Assembly (NCBI GenBank): GCA_035369845.1
Contig: DAOOVD010000023.1
Location: 1-37,411, forward strand
DNA length: 37,411 bases
Direction: 5' to 3'
DNA from: DAOOVD01 sp035369845
Lineage (GTDB): Bacteria > Bacillota > Desulfotomaculia > Desulfotomaculales > Pelotomaculaceae
The stretch's first letter is position 1. Each line of letters opens with the position of its first letter. Below, one piece after another: positions 16,180-24,028 of this stretch. The notes beneath the pieces were generated by a model. That model did not search any database and had not been told where the DNA came from. It saw only the letters and a program-made list of their open reading frames with translations. Position numbers and translations under genes: made by a program.

Positions 16180-17007
16180 ATGCCCGAACTTCCGGAGGTT
16201 GAAACAATAAGGCGCACCCTTCAGCCGAAACTGGCCGGGCTCACCGTAACCGGAGTTGAAATCATTCTGCCGAAAGTGATAAAGGCTCCTGAACCGGAAG
16301 AATTTGCAGAGAAGGTTGCGGGCAAAAGGATCATAAAGATAAGCAGGCGGGGCAAATACCTGATGATCAGCCTGTCCGGAGGTTTCACCCTGGTTGCCCA
16401 CCTGCGCATGACCGGAAGGCTCTTGTACGTCGGAGGGAATCCCGCCCCGTCCAGATATACCCACGTTATCTTTCACCTGAACAACGACCATCAGTTGCGA
16501 TTTGCGGACGTGAGACAGTTCGGAAGGCTGTGGCTGGTACCGACAGATTCCCTCGGATCCCTGGCGGGGCTGAAAAACCTGGGGGTAGAACCGCTGGGAG
16601 AACTATTCACAAGAGAGTTTCTAAAAAAAGAACTGAGGCGCCGCCACGCCAAGATTAAGCCCCTCCTCCTCGACCAGACGTTCATCGCGGGACTGGGCAA
16701 CATTTACACTGACGAGGTGCTGCACAGGGCCAGAATCAACCCGGAGCGCCTGGCGACCACCCTCACACCGCGGGAAATTGCACGCCTCTATCACTCAATC
16801 AGGGACGTGCTGAGCGAAGGCATAGAGAACCGGGGGACCACGGTACGGGACTTCGCCGACGGGGACGGCCGTCCCGGCGGGTATCAGGAAATGCTGAGGG
16901 TATACAGCCGCGAGGGCGAGCCCTGCCCCCAATGCGGGAAAACAATTGTCAGGAAAAAAGTCGGAGGCCGCAGTTCTTACTTCTGCCCTTCCTGCCAGAA
17001 ACATTGA
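16180..17007 (+). CDS. mutM: Formamidopyrimidine-DNA glycosylase
   Basis: Removes oxidised purines such as 8-oxoguanine and cleaves the strand by AP-lyase action. The catalytic proline and glutamate are in PELPEVE directly after the initiator methionine, which fixes the start at ATG 16180. The conserved lysine lies in SRRGKYLM, the helix-two-turn-helix contains LGNIYTDEVLHRA, and the C-terminal zinc finger is CPQC/CPSC. The length of 275 is normal. It follows polA by about 60 bp. Confidence 0.97.
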   Translation: MPELPEVETIRRTLQPKLAGLTVTGVEIILPKVIKAPEPEEFAEKVAGKRIIKISRRGKYLMISLSGGFTLVAHLRMTGRLLYVGGNPAPSRYTHVIFHLNNDHQLRFADVRQFGRLWLVPTDSLGSLAGLKNLGVEPLGELFTREFLKKELRRRHAKIKPLLLDQTFIAGLGNIYTDEVLHRARINPERLATTLTPREIARLYHSIRDVLSEGIENRGTTVRDFADGDGRPGGYQEMLRVYSREGEPCPQCGKTIVRKKVGGRSSYFCPSCQKH

Positions 17008-17096
17008 GGGGATTCTTAACATTTCATCGGCAGTAACCAACTTCCCCGCACTTCCATAGATTAAAGAAGATGACCCGATAACGGAGGTGCGGTATT

Positions 17097-17744
17097 TTGG
17101 AGTTGCTTTCGTACGCCGTCTTCGCCCTTGCGCTCAACCTCGACTCATTTGTAGCCGGCCTGGCTTACGGGACCAGGCAGATAAAAGTCCCCTTCTTTTC
17201 CCTGATGATCATCAGCCTCGTTTCCATGGCTGCCATCAGCCTCTCCATGCTCGGCAGCCAAATGCTGCAGGTCTTCATACCGCCGGCCTTCAGCCACCGG
17301 CTCGGCGGAGTCCTGCTTCTGGCGATTGGAGCCTGGGCGCTGCTGCAAACCAGGCATGAAGCCGCCCCGGCAGCCCCGAAAAGCCCGGAGGCAAACACCG
17401 CCGCCGGGAAGATGGAAATACGCATCCGTCCTCCCGGCCTGGTCATTCAAATCCTGAGAGAACCGGTACGCGCCGACCTTGACAGTTCCGGCACGATCTC
17501 GGCCGGGGAAGCCCTCGTCCTGGGCACCGCCCTTGCCATGGACGCCTTCGGGGCGGGTTTCGCAGTATCCATGCTCGGTTTTTCAGTAGGCATAACAGTT
17601 CTCGTCGTGGGCCTCGGTCACTTCCTTCTAACCGTGGCGGGGATTCTGGCCGGGGGCACTTTTCTGTCCACTAAAGCGGGACGCCGTCTTTCCGCCTTGC
17701 CGGGCTGCATTTTAATCCTGCTGGGCCTGTCAAAAATGCACTGA
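17097..17744 (+). CDS. ytaF: YtaF-type membrane protein (MntP-like) with EF-hand loop
   Basis: A 215-residue membrane protein of two three-helix repeats, each with a conserved aspartate in a helix (LNLDSF and LAMDAF), as in the manganese exporter family MntP. Between the repeats is a cytosolic linker with a canonical 12-residue EF-hand calcium loop, D127, D129, S131, T133, S135 and E138. In Bacillus this gene lies between mutM and coaE and is linked to sporulation. TTG start follows GGAGGTG by seven bases. Confidence 0.88.
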   Translation: MELLSYAVFALALNLDSFVAGLAYGTRQIKVPFFSLMIISLVSMAAISLSMLGSQMLQVFIPPAFSHRLGGVLLLAIGAWALLQTRHEAAPAAPKSPEANTAAGKMEIRIRPPGLVIQILREPVRADLDSSGTISAGEALVLGTALAMDAFGAGFAVSMLGFSVGITVLVVGLGHFLLTVAGILAGGTFLSTKAGRRLSALPGCILILLGLSKMH

Positions 17745-17812
17745 AGACAGCCCCCCAACTTCTGAAGCCCTGCATGCTTCTAACATGCCCGTAAAGGGAT
17801 ATTGACAGTATG

Positions 17813-17840
17813 AACATCTCTGCAAAGGGATGTTTTTAAT
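17813..17840 (+). terminator. Terminator after ytaF
   Basis: A 9-bp stem (17813-17821 with 17826-17834, one G-U pair) closed by a GCAA tetraloop is followed by TTTAATTT. It suggests that coaE is transcribed separately. Confidence 0.65.
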
Positions 17841-17923
17841 TTGGAATAAAAAATGGGATATTAAAAAGGAACAACAGGCTTCAGCTAGAAGTAACAAAAA
17901 TTATATTTGTTTGGAGAGGTACG

Positions 17924-18547
17924 ATGGTCGTAATCGGACTTACCGGAAATATCGGGAGCGGTAAAAGCACCGTGGCCGGCCTTCTGAAAAACCTCGGGGC
18001 AAAGGTCGTCGACGCGGACCGGGTGGCCAGGCAAGTGGTGCAACGCGGAACGCCGGCCCTTAAAGAAATCGTCGGGTATTTCGGGTCGGACATTTTGACC
18101 GAAGACGGGTCACTCGATCGAAAAAAAATGGGGGCGCTGGTTTTTGAAGATCCCCTGGCCAGGGCAAAGCTCAACGAAATAACCCACCCGCGAATAAAAG
18201 AAGCAATCCGCCGGGAGATCGAAGAATTCAAGTCGCGGGGTGAGCCCGGCGTGCTGGTCGTCGAAGCCCCCCTGTTGATAGAAGTGGGCCTGCAGAACGA
18301 CGTGGACGAGATCTGGGTCATAAAAGTAAACGAGAACGATCAGATCGAACGCCTCGCTCAAAGAGACGGCCTTACTCCCGGGGAGGCACGGGCCCGCATT
18401 GCCGCACAACTGCCCCAAAGCGAAAAATTGAGGTACGCCAGCCGGGTCATCGACAACAGCGGCGGTCCCGCAGAAACGGAAAAACAGGTGAAGCGCCACT
18501 GGGCCGACTTCATAAAAGAACATTACGAAGCAACAACCGTCATATAA
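17924..18547 (+). CDS. coaE: Dephospho-CoA kinase
   Basis: Catalyses the last step of coenzyme A synthesis, ATP-dependent 3'-phosphorylation of dephospho-CoA. The P-loop GNIGSGKST is at residues 8-16, followed by DADRVARQV, the HPRI segment and VVEAPLLIEVGL, then the QIERLAQRDGLTPGEARARI lid region. 207 residues is the normal length. ATG start follows GGAGAGG. Placed after polA, mutM and ytaF as in Bacillus. Confidence 0.96.
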   Translation: MVVIGLTGNIGSGKSTVAGLLKNLGAKVVDADRVARQVVQRGTPALKEIVGYFGSDILTEDGSLDRKKMGALVFEDPLARAKLNEITHPRIKEAIRREIEEFKSRGEPGVLVVEAPLLIEVGLQNDVDEIWVIKVNENDQIERLAQRDGLTPGEARARIAAQLPQSEKLRYASRVIDNSGGPAETEKQVKRHWADFIKEHYEATTVI

Positions 18548-18570
18548 GTTACTGTAAGACAGACAGCGGA

Positions 18571-19164
18571 GTGATGAATTTGGCCGCAGTTTTCAAAAAA
18601 AGGACTGCTACCGGCAAACTGATGAGAAGGGCAGTTGTAATTTTTTTATTGATACTTTTTTTTGTGAACCTTGGCGACATCGGCCGGTTTTTTTACCCGT
18701 TCCCGTACAGGGAGACAACATTTCAGTACGCCCGCCGGTTCGGCGTGGACCCCTTTTTGATTGCCGCCGTGATAAAAGGCGAAAGCAATTTCAACAAATA
18801 CGCGGTTTCCGACAGGGGAGCCAGAGGTTTGATGCAGATCATGCCCGAAACCGGCGGTTGGGTGGCCGGCCAGCTCGGAGATACCGCTTTTAACCCGGAC
18901 CAGCTTTTCGATCCGGAAACCAATATAAAATACGGTTCCTGGTACATTGCGGACCTGGCCGAAGAATTTCACGGCGACCCCGTGCTGGTCCTGGCGGCTT
19001 ACAACGGAGGCCGCAGCAACGTGAAAGAATGGCTTGCAAACCGGGAGTTGACCGGCGGGGAAAGCACCGTCGAACAGATACCCTTTCCGGAGACCCGCCA
19101 CTTCGTAAAAAAAGTGCTGAAGTACCGGTACATTTACAGACTCCTGTACAGTCAGGGACGCTGA
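18571..19164 (+). CDS. Lytic transglycosylase (SLT domain)
   Basis: A membrane-anchored or exported murein lytic transglycosylase that cleaves glycan strands. One hydrophobic helix (about 25-42) is followed by the SLT domain: KGESNFNKYAVS with the catalytic glutamate, GARGLMQIMPETGGW, and LAAYNGGRSNVKEWL. Length is about 190 residues. The GTG at 18571 is adjacent to the GGAG site, and a TTG at 18580 has better spacing. It lies 20 bp after coaE, probably co-transcribed. Confidence 0.92.
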   Translation: MMNLAAVFKKRTATGKLMRRAVVIFLLILFFVNLGDIGRFFYPFPYRETTFQYARRFGVDPFLIAAVIKGESNFNKYAVSDRGARGLMQIMPETGGWVAGQLGDTAFNPDQLFDPETNIKYGSWYIADLAEEFHGDPVLVLAAYNGGRSNVKEWLANRELTGGESTVEQIPFPETRHFVKKVLKYRYIYRLLYSQGR

Positions 19165-19177
19165 GGCCTCCCTGACT
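19150..19177. terminator. Hairpin between convergent slt and sleB genes
   Basis: A perfect 9-bp stem (19150-19158 with 19169-19177) overlaps the slt stop codon and lies just before the end of the opposing gene. There is no T run, so termination is uncertain. Confidence 0.4.
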
Positions 19178-19179
19178 CG

Positions 19180-19821
19180 TCACCTGGCAAACATGTGACC
19201 GCCGATCCGGGTTACTACCGGCCGCGACCAAACCCACGGGCTTGTTGACGTAGCAGGGTTCCAGAAGTACAGGGCACCGCCGGTAGGGTCTTTTCCGTTC
19301 AGAGCGTCAACTGCCGCGTCAAGCGAATCCCTGCTCAAAGGCCTGTTTATCTGGCCGTTGCTTACCGATTCAAAGGCGTCCGCCTGGTATATAACCCCCG
19401 GGATTGTACGCGGAAACTTAGAGCTTTTAGTCCTGTTGACCACCACAGCTCCTACCGCCACCTTTCCTTCATACGGTTCGTCCGCGGCTTCGCCCTCAAT
19501 CAGCCGGGCCAGCAGGTAAACCGTGCTGCGGTCAATCTCCCCCCTGGAAACTGAAGAGCCTTCCCCATTGTTTACCGGTCCGGCTGGCTCCTCCCGTCCG
19601 GACCCGGCAGAGGCCCGGGTATCTTCCCGGGGGCCAATCACCTGCTGTTCCATCCTGCCGGTTATAGCTGCCTTTTGCGCTGCCGCTATTGGGAACATTA
19701 AAAGACTTGCCGGTATAAGCAATATACCTGTCCATATGCATGCTTTTTTCCTTACGTTAGCGCAATTTAACCATTTACATATTTCTTTCTTCATTTCATC
19801 AAATCTATTCCAAAGAATCAC
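19180..19821 (-). CDS. SleB-type cell wall hydrolase
   Basis: A Hydrolase_2 family protein, the catalytic domain of spore cortex-lytic enzyme SleB, cutting cortex peptidoglycan during germination. After a membrane-spanning export signal (WTGILLIPASLLMFPIAAAQ) and a Gly/Pro-rich linker comes the domain: LLARLIEGEAADEPYEGKVAVGAVVVNR with the catalytic glutamate, then DAFESVSNGQI and GALYFWNPATS. No peptidoglycan-binding repeat is present. I choose GTG 19821, eight bases after AAGGGG, giving 213 residues; an ATG 10 codons on is possible. Sporulation control is expected but no sigma site is obvious. Confidence 0.87.
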   Translation of the reverse strand: MILWNRFDEMKKEICKWLNCANVRKKACIWTGILLIPASLLMFPIAAAQKAAITGRMEQQVIGPREDTRASAGSGREEPAGPVNNGEGSSVSRGEIDRSTVYLLARLIEGEAADEPYEGKVAVGAVVVNRTKSSKFPRTIPGVIYQADAFESVSNGQINRPLSRDSLDAAVDALNGKDPTGGALYFWNPATSTSPWVWSRPVVTRIGGHMFAR

Positions 19822-19979
19822 AGTTATCACCCCTTTTTTTATCTCCCGGGGAACTTTGCAAGTATAAATTAATCTCTCAACCAAGTCAAATGTAATTTTT
19901 TCATGCACGTTAAAATCGGGATTTTGACAGGTAATATTAAGAAATAAAATGTTCTGGCGGAGTTATCGAAACCTGGTTG

Positions 19980-20006
19980 AAAAAACCGCCGTGAAGGCGG
20001 TTTTTT
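19980..20006 (-). terminator. Bidirectional terminator after radical SAM gene
   Basis: AAAAAACCGCC, 5-nt loop, GGCGGTTTTTT: a classical intrinsic terminator two bases beyond the stop codon at 20008, with U tracts on both strands. Confidence 0.85.
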
Positions 20007-20007
20007 A

Positions 20008-20970
20008 TTAAAACATATGTTTTACTGCTTTACCGTTGAGGTAGTCGAACTTTTTTCCCTGTTTGATATCGTTTTTCTCCAGATATTCTTCAATCCTCTG
20101 CTTGACAAGCCACCAGCTGACACCCCAGTTGCAGAAAAGAAGGCTCTCCCGCGGTCCCCTCCCCACCAGTCTCTGGATAACCACGGCCGGATCCAGGTAT
20201 TCGAGAAAAACGGCCGCCCTTTCAACGTACTCGTCCATGGAAATCATCCCCACTTCTCCCCTCTCGTACATGTCGCCCAGGGGCGTCCCCTTCACCACGT
20301 AGAGCGAGTGCAGCTTGACGTATTCCACCCCCAGGGCGGAGAGAACCTTCGCGTTTTCCACCACGTCCGCCATATCGTCCCCGGGCAGGTTCAAGATGAG
20401 GTGAACGCATATCTCAAAAGACCTTTTCTTGATCCGCAGCGCCGCATCGATAAATTCCGCCAGGGTATGACCCCGGTTGATCCTTTCCAGAGTGTGGTAG
20501 TTGACCGTCTGCAGGCCAAGTTCGATATTTATGTCGAGCCCCTTATTTTCTTTTATCTCATACAAGAAGTCGAGGTAGCGGTCGTTCACGCAGTCGGGCC
20601 TGGTGGAAACGGATATGCCCACCACGTCGTCTTCGCCCGCGGCTTCGCGAATATTCTCCTCGAAACGCCCGAGAGGCAGGTAGGTGTTCGTAAAGGCCTG
20701 AAAATAAACGATAAATTTTTCGGCATTATATCGTTTCCTGAAAAAGGCTTTATTCACACATATCTGCTGTTTAACCGGCAGGGTGCCCGGGAGGCATTCA
20801 AACCCGGCTCCCTGTTCGTCACAGTATATGCAGCCGCCGGTGCCGTACCTGCCGTCGCGGTTGGGACAGGTGCCCGGAAGGTTGACCGGGATTTTATACA
20901 CTTTCGTCCCGAATTTGTTGAGCAGATGCTCGGAATAGCGGTTGTAGCGGGCCGATTTCACAATGTTCAC
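20008..20970 (-). CDS. Radical SAM protein, YhcC/TIGR01212 type
   Basis: A 320-residue radical SAM protein. The cluster cysteines are C35, C47 and C50 in CPNRDGRYGTGGCIYC, spaced wider than the usual CxxxCxxC, as is typical of the YhcC family. Other conserved parts are YFQAFTNTYLP, GISVSTRPDC, ELGLQTVNYHTLERINRGH and HLILNLPGDD. Some homologues have been suggested to act on tRNA, but no function is secure. The ATG follows a ribosome site near GGGGGTG. Monocistronic with its own terminator. Confidence 0.88.
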   Translation of the reverse strand: MNIVKSARYNRYSEHLLNKFGTKVYKIPVNLPGTCPNRDGRYGTGGCIYCDEQGAGFECLPGTLPVKQQICVNKAFFRKRYNAEKFIVYFQAFTNTYLPLGRFEENIREAAGEDDVVGISVSTRPDCVNDRYLDFLYEIKENKGLDINIELGLQTVNYHTLERINRGHTLAEFIDAALRIKKRSFEICVHLILNLPGDDMADVVENAKVLSALGVEYVKLHSLYVVKGTPLGDMYERGEVGMISMDEYVERAAVFLEYLDPAVVIQRLVGRGPRESLLFCNWGVSWWLVKQRIEEYLEKNDIKQGKKFDYLNGKAVKHMF

Positions 20971-21150
20971 CCCCTGCCGGATGTTTCATGATCATTCTAA
21001 CATAAAACCGGTTTTTCCGGAAAACGCCTCCGGGTCATCAACCGGCATATCTTGACAAACCTTTAATCTTGAAATGATTTGAACAACAGGTTATGATTAA
21101 CTGGGTATTTATTTTATATAACTGATTAACCTTGCTGCAAAGGGGAAAAC

Positions 21151-21834
21151 TTGGTGGTAACCGACTGTAACAGCATTACCGGCAGGTTCGCTCTCACTCT
21201 AAAGCTTGCATGGCGCTACCTGCTGGTTCTCGCCGGCCTGGCCGCGATATTCTGTCTTACTCACCCGGTTTTCGCAATTGTCCCCGGGATGCTTGCTGCT
21301 TTCATCCTGTATTTTTTCCGCAATCCGAAAAGAACGGTACCCGCCGGCGAAAATCTCATCCTCTCCCCCGCCGACGGTGTCATTCTTGAAATAGGCGAGG
21401 TTTTCGAAGACAGGTTTTTCAAGGACAAAACCATTCGTGTGAGCATCTTTTTATCCATCCTTGACGTTCATTTCAACCGTTCGCCGCTCACAGGAGAAGT
21501 AAAGTACAAGCACTACCGCCCGGGCAAGTTTCTTCCGGCATTCAAAAGCCACGCTTCCGAGTACAACGAGAAAAATTTCCTGGGCATAGAGAACTCCGGT
21601 ATAAAAGTGATGATATGCCAGATTACCGGATTCATCGCCCGCCGCATAACCTGCTGGGTGGACGAGGGCAAAAATCTGGCCGGGGGAGATCTCATCGGAA
21701 TAATCAGGTTCGGATCGGGAACCGAACTGTTTATCCCTACGGAGACAAATCTTTTGGTAAAAAAGGGAGACAAAGTGAAGGCAGGAGAAACGGTCATAGG
21801 AATTTTGCCGGGTATCAATCGGACAATGGGGTGA
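21151..21834 (+). CDS. psd: Phosphatidylserine decarboxylase
   Basis: Converts phosphatidylserine to phosphatidylethanolamine. The protein is of the short type (about 227 residues): two N-terminal hydrophobic segments, then SPADGVILEIGE, FLSILDVHFNRSPLTGEV, and the self-cleavage site RFGSGTELFIP, where S189 would become the pyruvoyl group. Start TTG 21151 (or the next codon GTG) follows AAAGGGG. Its stop is four bases before pssA, so the enzyme making its substrate is co-transcribed. A TTGACA at 21052-21057 may be part of its promoter. Confidence 0.93.
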   Translation: MVVTDCNSITGRFALTLKLAWRYLLVLAGLAAIFCLTHPVFAIVPGMLAAFILYFFRNPKRTVPAGENLILSPADGVILEIGEVFEDRFFKDKTIRVSIFLSILDVHFNRSPLTGEVKYKHYRPGKFLPAFKSHASEYNEKNFLGIENSGIKVMICQITGFIARRITCWVDEGKNLAGGDLIGIIRFGSGTELFIPTETNLLVKKGDKVKAGETVIGILPGINRTMG

Positions 21835-21838
21835 AGAA

Positions 21839-22336
21839 GTGGTCAAGATACATTTCATGCCAAACCTGTGTACCGCTGCAAACCTTATGCTCGGCGTCGG
21901 GGCGATAGCTGCCGTCATGAACTGTAACTTCCGGCTGTCAGTAGTCCTGATCATCCTGGCCGCCGCCTTCGACCGGGTTGACGGTCTGGTAGCCCGCCGC
22001 TACGACATATCCTCGTCTTTCGGAAAAGAGTTCGATTCCCTGGCGGACCTGGTCTCCTTCGGGGTGGCGCCCTCCTCCCTGCTCTACAGCTCTTTGAACA
22101 TGCAAAATCCCGCCGGCCTCGCCTGCTTCGCTTTTTTCACGCTCTGTGGGGCTTTCCGTCTAGCCAGGTTCAATGTTTTAGACAACGGTTCCCACTTCCT
22201 GGGCGTACCGATAACCGCGGCCGGTTCCATCTTGGCCGTCGCGGTTTTCTTTATTCCGAATCCCACGGCGGTCCTGGCCCTGGCATTCCTCTTGTCACTG
22301 GCAATGATCAGCACGGTAAAGATTCCGAAGATTTAA
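21839..22336 (+). CDS. pssA: CDP-diacylglycerol-serine O-phosphatidyltransferase
   Basis: A membrane CDP-alcohol phosphotransferase joining serine to CDP-diacylglycerol, giving the substrate of Psd. The family motif is complete: D45, D48-G49, A52-R53, G62, D66 and D70. About six transmembrane helices; 165 residues is at the short end for the family. GTG start, overlapping no gene, four bases after psd. It converges on the phospholipase-like gene. Confidence 0.93.
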   Translation: MVKIHFMPNLCTAANLMLGVGAIAAVMNCNFRLSVVLIILAAAFDRVDGLVARRYDISSSFGKEFDSLADLVSFGVAPSSLLYSSLNMQNPAGLACFAFFTLCGAFRLARFNVLDNGSHFLGVPITAAGSILAVAVFFIPNPTAVLALAFLLSLAMISTVKIPKI

Positions 22337-22339
22337 TTT

Positions 22340-23074
22340 TTATCCCACCAGCCCTTCAATATTGCTGCCGACCATGGAAGCCGCGTTGCCGAAAAATTCG
22401 TGAACGTCCCCGTCCACGCTTTCCGCCGCCTTTTCAATAAGGCGGGCAACTTTTTTCGTATCTATTTCCACACGGTGCTTGAAATACATCTGCAGGCCGT
22501 ATTTTTCGGCCAGAGATTCCGCGCTCGGTTTTTCCAGCACGATAAACCCTGCAAACTTTTCCACCCGGCGGGCCAACCTGAAATCACTGTCCTTCCAGAG
22601 ACAGCGCAGCGCTTCATCCACATCGGAAACCAGGTCACGGTTTGTGAAGGCGCTCTTTATCAGTTCATAGTAATAACCGGCAGAGCCTATCAAAAGCTCC
22701 ACGCCCATTTCAATGATGTTGTGGGCCTTCCACCAGCCCATTCCGGAGGGAATGTTGCAGTACTCGACCGTCTTTGAAATAAACGGCCTCGCTTTTTCAA
22801 AACAGTATCCCTTTTCAAAGTCCAGGTACTTCTCGTCTCCGTAATAGTCAAGGCCCTTCGGTTCAAAACCGTGAGTCAGGACCGCCTTTCCGAAATCCGC
22901 CAGCGATTGCTGCCTTTTCAGGAATTTGAATATTTCCGCACCCTTGCTGTGAGCCTCGGCGTGGTCGAAACCGCCGCCGGTCAGCATATCCGGCAGGATG
23001 CTGCCAAGGGTGACCGGATCTCCCTGCTTTCCCAGAATGAAACCGGCAAAGTACACGTGTGTCTGTGGATACAA
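22340..23074 (-). CDS. Zinc-dependent phospholipase C-like protein, uncharacterised
   Basis: A 244-residue protein opening YPQTHVYFAGFILGK, with a LPDM motif, FDHAEAHSKG, an LTHGFEPKGLDYYGD segment and a WKAHNIIEMGVE helix. The spread of His and Asp residues on helices resembles the zinc-dependent phospholipase C fold, but I cannot confirm membership. TTG at 23074, right after GGGGGAAAG, is chosen; upstream codons look non-coding. A TATAAT lies about 50 bp upstream. Sits beside psd-pssA, so a lipid connection is possible. Confidence 0.6.
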   Translation of the reverse strand: MYPQTHVYFAGFILGKQGDPVTLGSILPDMLTGGGFDHAEAHSKGAEIFKFLKRQQSLADFGKAVLTHGFEPKGLDYYGDEKYLDFEKGYCFEKARPFISKTVEYCNIPSGMGWWKAHNIIEMGVELLIGSAGYYYELIKSAFTNRDLVSDVDEALRCLWKDSDFRLARRVEKFAGFIVLEKPSAESLAEKYGLQMYFKHRVEIDTKKVARLIEKAAESVDGDVHEFFGNAASMVGSNIEGLVG

Positions 23075-23284
23075 GCTCTTTCCCCCACACTTGACCGATA
23101 CTTTTTCCCGGAAACGAAAAAGCGCGTCATTATATAATACGACTTTAAACCATGTTTCCGGCACTGTAAAGACCTTTCTCCTTAAGGCGTCCGCGCCCGC
23201 CTCCCCATCTTCCTGAAAGCCGCCCGGACTTCCGGCGGTAACTTTCAAAAGCCATAAATAATGAAAAACTGGCGGCGGTTACAC

Positions 23285-23313
23285 TTGCTTTCAAAATACC
23301 TGTTTGGTATAAT
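23285..23313 (+). promoter_or_regulatory. Promoter of tRNA-Leu
   Basis: TTGCTT (23285-23290), 17 bp, TATAAT (23308-23313), about 46 bp before the mature tRNA. Confidence 0.65.
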
Positions 23314-23359
23314 AACCTTTGCGAGGAAGACAGAAATAAAAATTTTTTTAATCAAACCT

Positions 23360-23442
23360 GTCGGAGTGGCGGAATAGGCAGACGCGCACGTTTGAGGGGC
23401 GTGTGGGTAACCGTGCGGGTTCAAGTCCCGCCTCCGACACCA
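23360..23442 (+). tRNA. tRNA-Leu(GAG)
   Basis: Class II tRNA of 83 nt including CCA: acceptor GTCGGAG/CTCCGAC, anticodon stem CACGT/GCGTG with loop TTGAGGG, a short variable arm (GTGGGTAACCGT region), T loop TTCAAGT, and ACCA at 23439-23442. The anticodon GAG decodes CTC/CTT leucine codons. Confidence 0.94.
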
Positions 23443-24028
23443 CCAAAAAACCGCGCATCAGAATGCGACTTTCAATGTAATCCTTTAGTAGTTGCGCTTT
23501 TTTTTCTAAAGCTGGTTTAGTAAGAGCCAGCTGTTTTGTTCTCTACTCTAAAATTTTTTCCTTGAGTTAATCGCAGCGTTGTTGATGACTTGCGCCGTAT
23601 TAAAAGGCAATAATGCGAACCTGAAGAATGTCACAGTAATTCAGGGGAATAGCAGGAAAGATTGATAATCACATAGGGGTCCTGATCAGACATTACTGCC
23701 GTGGGGACCATTGCTTATTGCCCGTATCTCCCGCCCGTCCGGTTGACACATAAAGCGAAATATTTTTTGGACTTATGCCTTTTTGAAGGAAATCGGCGGT
23801 AATTTGTCAAAGTATGTCATTTGAGCACACACCGGATTTACCGCCACGGTCGTAGAAGAACTGCAAAAGCGGGCCAATCCTGAACAACAGCAGCTTTCTT
23901 TTCTTAATAATTAAGTAGAATCTGAAGTAAAATATATAGAAAAAGACCTTTGCATAAAGAATTTAATGCAAAGGTCTCTTAATTTGCTTGCTTGACCTAA
24001 CATAGCCGAACTTGCGGAGGGAAACGTT
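23443..24028. other. Gene-free stretch downstream of tRNA-Leu
   Basis: No convincing gene in 586 bp. It holds a CGCAT/ATGCG hairpin just after the tRNA, an AGCTGG/CCAGCT hairpin and the strong hairpin at 23944-23977. Near 23826-23911 one frame reads like a C-terminal protein tail (TGFTATVVEELQKRANPEQ, then a stop), and just before it another frame gives a short fragment, so this may be a decayed gene or transposase remnant. The position next to a tRNA and before an accessory transporter suits past integration. Confidence 0.45.
23944..23980 (+). terminator. Strong 12-bp hairpin upstream of Ca-ATPase
   Basis: AGACCTTTGCAT (23944-23955) and ATGCAAAGGTCT (23966-23977) pair perfectly around a 10-nt AU-rich loop, with CTTAATTTG following. 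It ends about 50 bp before the ATPase start and could be a terminator, an attenuator or an operator. Confidence 0.5.

Noticed and set aside
20017..20991. 324-codon plus-strand frame opposite the radical SAM gene
   Set aside because: Shadow frame; the minus strand has the radical SAM cysteines and a terminator in the right place.
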